This document shows positions 1 through 7,336 of a stretch of 64,000 nucleotides of DNA, in pieces. Below the pieces are notes generated by a model that was given only the letters and a program-made list of their open reading frames with translations, did not search any database and had not been told where the DNA came from. The DNA is taken from assembly GCF_009876115.1 (NCBI RefSeq), contig NZ_WWSY01000001.1, positions 229,769 through 293,768 of the forward strand. The letters are read 5' to 3'. Both the position numbers and the translations under genes were made by a program. Within the stretch, counting starts at the first letter, position 1. Every line of letters starts with the position of its first letter. Origin of the DNA: Collinsella aerofaciens. GTDB lineage: Bacteria > Actinomycetota > Coriobacteriia > Coriobacteriales > Coriobacteriaceae.

Positions 1-1305
1 GGTAAACATCGTGGCCGTGATGAGCCAGGTTACGGGGTAAACCAGCAGCAGGTGCTCAAGCGCCGGATCGAACGGCATAATCGCAAACACCCAGATCACC
101 CTGAGCACGACGGTGCCAAAAATCGTGAGCATCATAGGCTGGAAGCTCACGCCAGCGCCGCGGATGGAGCCGGACGCGTTTTCGATAATCGAGAAGATCG
201 CGTAGAACGGCGCGATGAAATGAAGAATCGTCGTGGTGTAGGCCGAAATCGAAGCATCGTCGACAAACAGACGCGACAACGGACCCGAGAACACCAGTAG
301 CACGGCAGACAGGCCACCAATGAGCATAAACGACAGCACAAGCGACGTATGGTAGCCCCTGCGCATGCGCTCGTAGTTGCGCGCGCCAAAGTTCTGTGCC
401 GAGAACGTGGTGATCGAAACGCCAAGCGCCTCGGTAACCATCCAGACAATGCCATCCAAACGGCCCGAAAGACCCCACGCCGTGGTGACATCGGCACCAA
501 ACGAGTTGACCGACACCTGAATCAAAACGTTGGAAATCGAATACGCAGCAGACTGAAAGCCAAGCGGCAGACCACACGAGATCATGCTCTTACAAATGCC
601 AGGATCAATGCAGAGTTTGGACAGTGAAAGCCGCCACGCACCCGGAGCGTGCATCATACGAATCACGATCATCGTGGCGTTGGAGCAAATGGTCAGCGCC
701 ACCGCGATGCCGCAGCCCAGAGCCTCCATATGAAGCACGGCAACGAAGATGACATCCAGCACCGCATTAACAAGGCAGCCGGAAGCAATGATCACAGCAG
801 GACCGCGTGTGTCGCCCACGGCGCGCAGCAGCGCCGTTCCCATATTGAGCAGCAGCGCCGCAACCATGGCGGCAAAATAGCAACGAGCATAGGCCACGCC
901 CTCGGCCAATAGTTCATGCGGCGTGTTCATAAGTACCAGCATGGGCTCAACGAACACTATGCCAAGAATCGAGAAAACGATACCGCCCACCAGCGCGAGC
1001 GTCATGGCCGTATGGACCGAACGACTCAATCGCTCATCATCGTGCTGACCAAAATACTGACCGGTAATGACCGCGCAGCCAGCGCCAACGCCAACGCAAA
1101 AGCCAATGCAGAGCTCGGTGAGCACCATCGTGGCTTGAATGCCACCCAGCGCGAGCTTGCCGCCAAACTGGCCGACGATATACGTACCAATAAGCGTGTA
1201 AGCCTGCTGAAAAAACGAGCTAAAGAAGATAGGGACGCACAGCGACAGCAGCTGTTGCCAAATGACACCCTGCGTTACATCGATAGCCGTAGATTTCTTA
1301 GCCAC
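1..1305 (-). CDS. MATE family efflux transporter (partial, C-terminus outside window)
   Basis: Reading the minus strand from a GTG at 1305 gives 435 codons without a stop, running off the window edge, so the C-terminus is missing. The product is a chain of hydrophobic helices with MATE hallmarks: an early segment PIFFSSFFQQAYTLIGTYIV, the phrase ALLRAVGDTRGPAVI, and the second-half repeat ENASGSIRGAGVSFQPM. MATE proteins are 12-helix cation antiporters that export drugs or metabolites. The start is supported by a GGGGAGGG ribosome site 4-5 bases upstream, and no other start fits in frame. It seems to be a single gene. The substrate cannot be told from sequence. Confidence 0.9.
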   Translation of the reverse strand, partial: MAKKSTAIDVTQGVIWQQLLSLCVPIFFSSFFQQAYTLIGTYIVGQFGGKLALGGIQATMVLTELCIGFCVGVGAGCAVITGQYFGQHDDERLSRSVHTAMTLALVGGIVFSILGIVFVEPMLVLMNTPHELLAEGVAYARCYFAAMVAALLLNMGTALLRAVGDTRGPAVIIASGCLVNAVLDVIFVAVLHMEALGCGIAVALTICSNATMIVIRMMHAPGAWRLSLSKLCIDPGICKSMISCGLPLGFQSAAYSISNVLIQVSVNSFGADVTTAWGLSGRLDGIVWMVTEALGVSITTFSAQNFGARNYERMRRGYHTSLVLSFMLIGGLSAVLLVFSGPLSRLFVDDASISAYTTTILHFIAPFYAIFSIIENASGSIRGAGVSFQPMMLTIFGTVVLRVIWVFAIMPFDPALEHLLLVYPVTWLITATMFT

Positions 1306-1370
1306 ACGCCCTCCCCACCAGCGTACGTCAAACAACAAAACGGCAATTTAAGACCAAAGCCAATACCAGC

Positions 1371-1422
1371 TTAGCACCGACCGACGTCGGCCGAAACGCC
1401 CCGAACCAGAGCCCGGTGCTAA
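1371..1422. other. Inverted repeat between the MATE and SpoU genes
   Basis: The arms TTAGCACCG (1371-1379) and CGGTGCTAA (1414-1422) are perfect 9-base complements and enclose a second palindrome, CCGACGTCGG (1381-1390). It lies just past the stop of the minus-strand methyltransferase gene and may help end its transcript, but no T-run follows. Confidence 0.45.
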
Positions 1423-1430
1423 CTATCTGC

Positions 1431-2345
1431 CTAGTGATACAGCCCCGGCTGGTAGTGGTACTCGTTGCTCACATGCGAGCACAGCTGCCAAAAGGCAACA
1501 GCGCTTGCCGCGGCCACGTTGAGTGAATCGACCCCATGCGCCATCGGAATACGCACGGCGCGGTCGCAGCCTGCAATGGTCTTGGCGCCCAAGCCAGCAC
1601 CCTCGGTGCCCATAAAGATTGCCAGGCGGTCAATCTCCTGGAGCGCGGGATCGTCCAGCGACACCGAATCATCCGTCAACGCCATAGCGGCACACGAAAA
1701 GCCGGCATCGTGTAGCGCCGCCAGCCCATCATGCGGCCATACGCGCGCTTCGCTGCCAATGCGTGTCCAGGGCACCTGGAACACCGTGCCCATGCTCACG
1801 CGGGCCGAACGACGATACAGCGGATCACAACACGTAGGACTGACCAAAATGCCGTCGACGTTGAGCGCGGCCGCCGAGCGGAATATTGCGCCCACATTGG
1901 TATGGTCGACAATGCCCTCGAGCACGCACACGCGCACCGGGCGCTCCCCCGCCGCCTCGACGACGCCGCCCAAGAACTCATCAACCGGAATCTGTCGCGG
2001 GCGACGAAATGCCGCGAGCGCACCGCGCGTCACGTTAAAACCCGTCAGACGCTCCATAAGCTCCATCGAGGCAACGAACACGGGAACCGGACCCGCGCCC
2101 TCGCGTACCGCCAGGCGCTCAAACAGCGGCATCATCTGGTCGAGCCAGCGCTCGCCCAAAAGAAAGCTCGCCGGCTCGTATCCGGCGCGAACCGCACGTT
2201 CGATGACCTTGGCACTCTCGGCGATAAAAATGCCCTTCTGCGGCTCCAGCACGCAGCGCAGCTCACGCTCGGTCAGTCGCACGTAGGCATCAAGCCGCTC
2301 GTCCTCGAGCGAATCGATTCGCAGCACCTCAACGGCATCAGTCAT
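1431..2345 (-). CDS. SpoU/TrmH family RNA methyltransferase
   Basis: This protein of about 304 residues is a SAM-dependent RNA ribose 2'-O-methyltransferase of the SPOUT fold. The three SpoU motifs are visible in order: DHTNVGAIFRSAAAL (motif 1), IFMGTEGAGLG (motif 2) and IPMAHGVDSLNVAAASAVAF (motif 3). The N-terminal part resembles the substrate-binding region of tRNA/rRNA methyltransferases. An in-frame ATG lies 33 bases further upstream at 2378, but no ribosome site stands in front of it; the ATG at 2345 begins MTDAVEVLRI and is preferred, with modest support. The exact RNA position it modifies cannot be assigned. Confidence 0.88.
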   Translation of the reverse strand: MTDAVEVLRIDSLEDERLDAYVRLTERELRCVLEPQKGIFIAESAKVIERAVRAGYEPASFLLGERWLDQMMPLFERLAVREGAGPVPVFVASMELMERLTGFNVTRGALAAFRRPRQIPVDEFLGGVVEAAGERPVRVCVLEGIVDHTNVGAIFRSAAALNVDGILVSPTCCDPLYRRSARVSMGTVFQVPWTRIGSEARVWPHDGLAALHDAGFSCAAMALTDDSVSLDDPALQEIDRLAIFMGTEGAGLGAKTIAGCDRAVRIPMAHGVDSLNVAAASAVAFWQLCSHVSNEYHYQPGLYH

Positions 2346-2454
2346 AGCAGCCAGCCCGCACCTTTCTTTACAGCGCATCTATACCAAACGAGGCGACGCT
2401 AAGCGCCGCCCCATGCATTCAGACAATCCGATGATACCGTTCACGCCGGACGAT

Positions 2455-2973
2455 TTACGCCTCAACGCGACGATACGTTACGAACTCATAATCGACACCC
2501 TCGTCGCCCTCGCCCGAGGCAATCGTGGCAACACCGCCACGCCGCGCAATCTCCCACGCGGGATCGGCATCCAGATCGGGAAAATACGTATCCACGTCAT
2601 GCACGCAATGGTCATGCGTAACCTCGGCCTCGGCGCAATACGGCAAAAACTGCCGATACACCTCGCCGCCACCGATCACCCACGCAACGGGCTCATCGGC
2701 TACCGCGGTGAGCGCTTCGTCGACGCTATGCACCACGTCGACGCCCTCGGCAGCAAAGTCCTCATCACGCGTGAGCACGATATTACGACGGTTCTTGAGC
2801 GGACGCCCGCCGGGAAAACTCAGCAGCGTCTTGCGTCCCATAATGACAGGGCAGCCTTTGGTGCGCGCCACAAAATGACGCATGTCGGCGCGATTAGACA
2901 CGACCATGTCACCCTCGCACCCAATGCCCCAATCGTCACACACGGCGACAATGGCGGAAAGCTTACACGTCAT
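2455..2973 (-). CDS. folA: Dihydrofolate reductase
   Basis: This is DHFR, which reduces dihydrofolate with NADPH and restores the folate used up by the thyA product encoded immediately upstream. It shows the usual core: SAIVAVCDDWGIG at the N-terminus, VIMGRKTLLSFPGGRPL (NADPH loop) and WVIGGGEVYRQFLP. The open frame can begin at a GTG at 2982 that touches the thyA stop, but the ATG at 2973 gives the normal DHFR start (MTCKLSAIVAV) with a TAGGTG ribosome site at good distance, so 2973 is chosen. It is translationally coupled to thyA and the two form a dTMP-synthesis pair. Confidence 0.95.
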   Translation of the reverse strand: MTCKLSAIVAVCDDWGIGCEGDMVVSNRADMRHFVARTKGCPVIMGRKTLLSFPGGRPLKNRRNIVLTRDEDFAAEGVDVVHSVDEALTAVADEPVAWVIGGGEVYRQFLPYCAEAEVTHDHCVHDVDTYFPDLDADPAWEIARRGGVATIASGEGDEGVDYEFVTYRRVEA

Positions 2974-2982
2974 GCGCGTCAC

Positions 2983-3831
2983 CTACACCGCAATGGGGAT
3001 GTTCTTGACCTGCGGGCCGTGCTCATAGCCCTCGACAATCAGATCATCGGTCGTAAACGCATAGAAGTCATGTACATCGGGGTTAAGCGTTACCTTAGGC
3101 GCGGCAAACTGCGGACGCTCGATAAGCTCGCGGACGATATCGACATGACGGTCGTAAATGTGGGCATCGGCGATCACATGCAGCAGCTCGCCGGGAATCA
3201 TATCGACCGATTGCGCGACCATCATCAGCAAGATGGCGTACTGGCACACATTCCAGTTGTTCGCGGCCAAAATGTCCTGGCTGCGCTGGTTGAGAATCAT
3301 GTTGAGCGTCGGTTTGTCATCCTGCGGGCGCTGCGTCACGTTATACGTCACGCTGTAGGCGCACGGATACAGGTGCATCTCGGACAGGTCGCTAAACACA
3401 TAGGTATTCGTCATAATGCGGCGGCTGTACGGCGTGTTCTTAAGGTCGTACAGAACGCGGTCCATCTGGTCAAAGTCGCCCTCGGCATAATGGCTCTTCT
3501 GCCCAATCTGATACCCGTAGGCCTTGCCGATGGAACCGGTCTCGTCGGCCCACTCATCCCAAATATGGCTGTTGAGGTCATGCACGTTATTGGACTTCTT
3601 TTGATAGATCCATAGGATCTCATCCATGGCAGATTTGAGGGCCGTACGACGCAGGGTAAGCGCCGGAAACTCCTCGCGCAGGTCGTAGCGTGCCGTGACA
3701 CCAAAGTTTTTAATGGTATAGGCAGGGGTGCCGTCCTCCCACACCGGACGGACCTTTTGGCCCTCGGTGGTGGTGCCATGGTCCAGAATATCGCGGCACA
3801 TGGTTACAAACTGTTGATCAGCTTTGCTCAT
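2983..3831 (-). CDS. thyA: Thymidylate synthase
   Basis: This is a folate-dependent ThyA of 282 residues, methylating dUMP to dTMP. The catalytic cysteine is in LYPCAYSVTYNV, followed by the NQRSQD phosphate-binding segment and the C-terminal HIYDRHVDIV region. The sequence around the catalytic cysteine departs from the common PCHxxxQF pattern (His and Gln are replaced by Ala and Thr/Tyr). The frame stays open upstream to 3975, but the ATG at 3831 has AGGAGG four bases ahead and begins MSKADQQFV, so the extra 48 codons are not used. folA follows directly. The start is divergent from the DUF134 gene on the other strand. Confidence 0.94.
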   Translation of the reverse strand: MSKADQQFVTMCRDILDHGTTTEGQKVRPVWEDGTPAYTIKNFGVTARYDLREEFPALTLRRTALKSAMDEILWIYQKKSNNVHDLNSHIWDEWADETGSIGKAYGYQIGQKSHYAEGDFDQMDRVLYDLKNTPYSRRIMTNTYVFSDLSEMHLYPCAYSVTYNVTQRPQDDKPTLNMILNQRSQDILAANNWNVCQYAILLMMVAQSVDMIPGELLHVIADAHIYDRHVDIVRELIERPQFAAPKVTLNPDVHDFYAFTTDDLIVEGYEHGPQVKNIPIAV

Positions 3832-3968
3832 TGACCCTCCTGTCAGTCGCCTATAAGCGAGATTCATTGTATCCCAGGCGCGCAGTGTCGGATTGGACAC
3901 TTGGGTCGGCACACGCAATGCGCGGCAGCCAGCAACCCCACAATCGCAGACGTAACAACTTTGAATTT

Positions 3969-4034
3969 CTGACATATGCTAAAAAAGCTTGCGCGGAACC
4001 GCATACACGCTATCCTATTACTGACATATGTCAG
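3969..4034 (+). promoter_or_regulatory. Palindromic operator candidate and promoter of the DUF134 gene
   Basis: A perfect 14-base palindrome, CTGACATATGTCAG, sits at 4021-4034, 13 bases before the start codon. Its first ten bases, CTGACATATG, recur at 3969-3978, exactly 52 bases (about five helical turns) upstream. Between them lies a possible sigma-70 promoter, TTGCGC (3989-3994) and TATCCT (4011-4016), 16 bases apart. The arrangement suggests cooperative binding, probably by the helix-turn-helix protein encoded just downstream. Confidence 0.6.
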
Positions 4035-4047
4035 ATTTGGAGAGAGT

Positions 4048-4812
4048 ATGGCAGGAAGACGCGAAAAATTACGCCGTGTTGGGATCATCCCCGAATATCG
4101 CGGCTTTACCCCCGACGGCCTTGCCAGCGGAGACGCCATCGAGATGACGGTCGATGAGCTCGAAGTACTGCGCCTGTGCGACCTGGAAGGCCTCAATCAG
4201 GAGGCGGTCGCCCAGCACATGGGCATCGCCCGCGCCACCGTGGCGGCCATCTGCAGCCGCGCACATCGCAAGGTGGCAAACGCGCTGGTCAACGGGCGGG
4301 CGCTCGTCATCGAGGGCGGCAATATCGCGTACTCCCCCATCACCGCAACGACGGCCGCATGGCCAGCAAAGGAGGTCGACACCATGAGGGTGGCAACCAC
4401 GTACGACAACGGCAACATCTTTATGCACTTTGGCCGCAGCGAGCAGTTCAAGATCTACGACATTCAGGATGGCAAGGTACTCAACGAGCAGGTCGTGGGC
4501 ACCGACGGCACCGGTCACGGTGCCCTTGCGGGCCTGCTCGCCAACGGTGGCGTGGACACGCTCATCTGCGGCGGCATCGGCGGTGGCGCCATCAACGCGC
4601 TTGCCCAAGCCGGCATCACGGTGTACGCAGGAGCTCAGGGCAGCTGCGACGCTTGTGTCGAGGCCCTTATCGCCGGAACGCTCGCACAGAACGGCGAGGC
4701 CACGTGCAGCTGCCACGGCCATGACCACGACCACGCCCACGAACATGGCGAGTCCTGCAGCTGCCACGGCCATCACGAGCCCGAGGGCCACGAGGGCTGC
4801 GGCTGCCACTAA
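4048..4812 (+). CDS. DUF134 helix-turn-helix protein fused to a NifX/dinitrogenase cofactor-type domain
   Basis: The 254-residue protein has two recognisable parts. Residues about 1-95 are a DUF134 (UPF0251) DNA-binding region with the sigma-like helix-turn-helix LNQEAVAQHMGIARATV. Residues about 111-210 are a NifX/NafY-type domain (VATTYDNGNIFMHFGRSEQF ... ICGGIGGGAINALAQAGI) of the kind that carries iron-molybdenum cofactor precursors. The tail is dense in Cys and His (CSCHGHDHDHAHEHGESCSC) and looks metal-binding. It is the only plus-strand gene in this part and is preceded by a palindrome, so autoregulation in response to a metal or cluster is plausible. The ATG at 4048 has GGAGAGAGT ahead; the longer frame from 3976 crosses the promoter and is rejected. 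Confidence 0.9.
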   Translation: MAGRREKLRRVGIIPEYRGFTPDGLASGDAIEMTVDELEVLRLCDLEGLNQEAVAQHMGIARATVAAICSRAHRKVANALVNGRALVIEGGNIAYSPITATTAAWPAKEVDTMRVATTYDNGNIFMHFGRSEQFKIYDIQDGKVLNEQVVGTDGTGHGALAGLLANGGVDTLICGGIGGGAINALAQAGITVYAGAQGSCDACVEALIAGTLAQNGEATCSCHGHDHDHAHEHGESCSCHGHHEPEGHEGCGCH

Positions 4813-4875
4813 CGGCACGGCACCGCGAGCTCGGGGCGCGACGCTGAACGCAGCCCAACTATCAAAGCCAACAAC

Positions 4876-4907
4876 AAAGGCCACCCGGTAACTTCCGAGT
4901 GGCCTTT
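4876..4907. terminator. Bidirectional terminator between the DUF134 gene and ffh
   Basis: AAAGGCCAC (4876-4884) pairs with GTGGCCTTT (4899-4907); the stem extends inward through CGG/CCG to about 13 pairs around a six-base loop. It lies between two convergent genes and has A and T rich flanks of the stem on both strands, so it can serve both. Confidence 0.85.
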
Positions 4908-4932
4908 GCCATATCAAGCTGGAATTACAGCC

Positions 4933-6408
4933 CTATTTCTTATTGCGCATCTGCGCTTCCATCTGGCGCAGCAGCTCCATATCGGACTTGGGACCGCCCG
5001 TACCCAGGCCGCCCATGCCGCCCAGACCCATAGCGTCCAGCCCAGGGATATTGGGCATGCGCATCTTCTTGCCCTTCTTGCCCTTTTTGCCCTTCTTGCC
5101 GCCGGCCTGTGCCTGATTGGCCATCGTGCGCATGCGGCCCATCATCTTGTTCATCTCGCCCCACTGCTTCATAAGGCTATTGACCTCGGTGGGGGTCACA
5201 CCGGCGCCCTTGGCGATACGCGCGCGACGCTGGCCGTTGATGATGGAGGGACGCAGACGCTCCTCCTTGGTCATCGACATGATGATGGCCTCGTTCTTGT
5301 CGAAGATGCCCTCGTCCAGGTTACCGCCCATCTGGTTGAGCGCGCGCTGGCCACCGGGGAGCATGCCCAGGATACCCTTCATGCCGCCCATCTTTTTGAC
5401 GGCTTTCATCTGGTCGAGCATGTCATTCATGGTAAAGCCCTCGCGCAGCATGCGCTCGGCAGCCTCGAGCTGTTCGGCATCGGCGGCCTCCTGGGCCTTC
5501 TCGATGATGCCGACAACGTCGCCCATGCCCAAGATTCGCTTGGCCATGCGATCGGGATAGAACGGCTCAAGCGAATCGGGTTTCTCGCCCATGCTCACAA
5601 ACTTGATGGGCTTGCCGGTCACCTGACGCACCGAAAGCGCGCCACCGCCACGGGCGTCACCGTCGAGCTTGGAGATAATCACACCATCAAAGTCGGTGCG
5701 CTCGGCAAACGTCGAGACCACGTTGACGATATCCTGGCCGGTCATGGCGTCGACGACCATCAGCACCTGGTCGGGCTTGACGGCCTTCTTGATGTCGACG
5801 GCCTCCTGCATCATCTGCTCGTCGATCTGCAGACGACCGGCGGTATCGACGATCACCACGTCACGAAGGTGGTCGACGGCCTCCTGGATGGCGCCCTTGG
5901 CGATGTCGACCGGGTGCGCACCGTCGCCGCGGAAGACCGGCACGCCGATCTCGCCACCGAGCGTGGCAAGCTGATCGGCAGCAGCGGGACGGTAGACGTC
6001 GCACGCGGCGAGCAGCGGCGAGCGGCCCTGCTTCTTGAGCAGGTAGGCAAGCTTTACGGCAGCCGTGGTCTTACCGGAGCCCTGCAGGCCCACGAGCATG
6101 ATGACATTAGGAATGCGGTTACTAAAAACGAGCTTGCTCTCGGTGGAGCCGAGCATCTCGGTGAGCTCGTCGAGCACAATCTTGACGACGTTTTGCGCCG
6201 GCGACAGCGACTCCATGACCTCGGCGGTTATGCAGCGCTCCTTGGTCTTAGCAACGAACTCCTTAACGACCTTAAAGTTAACGTCGGCCTCGAGCAGCGC
6301 CATGCGAATGTCGCGCATGGCCGAGGTGATATCGGCCTCGGTCAGCTTACCCTTGCCGCGCAGGCGGTCAAATGTGTCGTTGAGGCGATCGCTCAGAGAA
6401 TCAAACAC
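4933..6408 (-). CDS. ffh: Signal recognition particle protein Ffh
   Basis: Ffh is the GTPase subunit of the SRP. It binds signal sequences emerging from the ribosome and delivers them to FtsY at the membrane. The 491-residue protein has an N domain, a G domain with the P-loop GLQGSGKTTAAVKLA (about residues 106-120), DTAGRLQIDEQM and TKLDGDxRGGGALS-like motifs (SKLDGDARGGGALSV), and the methionine-rich M domain including KMGGMKGILGMLPGG. A Lys/Gly stretch (GGKKGKKGKKGKK) precedes a Gly/Met-rich tail. It starts at GTG 6408, six bases after AAGGAG, and follows ftsY closely, so both halves of the targeting system are co-expressed. Confidence 0.97.
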   Translation of the reverse strand: MFDSLSDRLNDTFDRLRGKGKLTEADITSAMRDIRMALLEADVNFKVVKEFVAKTKERCITAEVMESLSPAQNVVKIVLDELTEMLGSTESKLVFSNRIPNVIMLVGLQGSGKTTAAVKLAYLLKKQGRSPLLAACDVYRPAAADQLATLGGEIGVPVFRGDGAHPVDIAKGAIQEAVDHLRDVVIVDTAGRLQIDEQMMQEAVDIKKAVKPDQVLMVVDAMTGQDIVNVVSTFAERTDFDGVIISKLDGDARGGGALSVRQVTGKPIKFVSMGEKPDSLEPFYPDRMAKRILGMGDVVGIIEKAQEAADAEQLEAAERMLREGFTMNDMLDQMKAVKKMGGMKGILGMLPGGQRALNQMGGNLDEGIFDKNEAIIMSMTKEERLRPSIINGQRRARIAKGAGVTPTEVNSLMKQWGEMNKMMGRMRTMANQAQAGGKKGKKGKKGKKMRMPNIPGLDAMGLGGMGGLGTGGPKSDMELLRQMEAQMRNKK

Positions 6409-6418
6409 TAGTCACTCC

Positions 6419-7336
6419 TTAATTGGACTCGCCCACCAGGGCGCGGCAGAAATCTTTGGCGTTAAACTCCTGCAGGTCATCGACCTGCTCGCCCACGCCG
6501 ATGCGCAGGATCGGGAGCTTGAGCTTCTCGGCCACGGCCATGGCGATACCGCCCTTAGCCGTGCCGTCGAGCTTAGTCATGATAATACCGTCCAGGCCCA
6601 GCGCCTCGTTAAACTCGAGCGCCTGGTTCAGACCGTTCTGACCAGTGGCGGCATCGATCACAAGCACGACCGAAACCGGCATGGGGCCGGCGGCCATATT
6701 GGCGGCGCGCTTACGCGTCACGTTGACCACCTTGGCGAGCTCGCGCATGAGCTCGGGGCTCGTATGCAGACGACCGGCGGTGTCGATAAGCACCAGGTCG
6801 CTGCCGCGCCTGTCGGCCTCGTCGAGCACGTCGTAACAAACGCTCGCCGGGTCGGAGCCGCGGTCGCGCTTGATGACGGGAACACCGGCGCGCTGACCCC
6901 ACACATCGAGCTGCTCGATGGCGGCGGCGCGGAAGGTATCGGCCGAACCGATCACGACATTCTTGCCGCGGGAAGCCATGGCGCTCGCAATCTTGCCGAC
7001 CGTCGTGGTCTTGCCGGCACCGTTGATGCCCACAAACAGCACGCAGCTCGGCGTATCGGAGAACGGATCGCGCTCGATGGGCACAAAGTGCTGCTCAAGC
7101 TGCTCGGCCAGAGCGCGACGAAGCTGCGGTGCGGTCTTGAGGTTCTTCTTGGCTGCGGCATCGCGCAGGTCATCGGAGACCTGAATAGCGACCTCGGCAC
7201 CCATGTCACCCATAACGAGGGTGTCCTCAAGGTCCTCCCAAAAGTCCTCGTCGACCTCGCCGCCAAAGTAGAAGACCTCGTTGAGGGCCTCGCGGCTGCG
7301 CTCAAGTCCGCGCGAGAGAGCGTCAAAGAATCCCAT
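6419..7336 (-). CDS. ftsY: SRP receptor GTPase FtsY
   Basis: FtsY is the membrane-associated receptor for the Ffh-ribosome complex. At 305 residues it is the short form, lacking the long acidic N-terminal domain of the E. coli protein. Motifs include GINGAGKTTTVGKIA (P-loop), SADTFRAAAIEQL, LIDTAGRLHT and TKLDGTAKGG. The start codon overlaps the smc stop (TAATG at 7338-7334), indicating translational coupling. ffh follows ten bases later. Confidence 0.97.
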   Translation of the reverse strand: MGFFDALSRGLERSREALNEVFYFGGEVDEDFWEDLEDTLVMGDMGAEVAIQVSDDLRDAAAKKNLKTAPQLRRALAEQLEQHFVPIERDPFSDTPSCVLFVGINGAGKTTTVGKIASAMASRGKNVVIGSADTFRAAAIEQLDVWGQRAGVPVIKRDRGSDPASVCYDVLDEADRRGSDLVLIDTAGRLHTSPELMRELAKVVNVTRKRAANMAAGPMPVSVVLVIDAATGQNGLNQALEFNEALGLDGIIMTKLDGTAKGGIAMAVAEKLKLPILRIGVGEQVDDLQEFNAKDFCRALVGESN

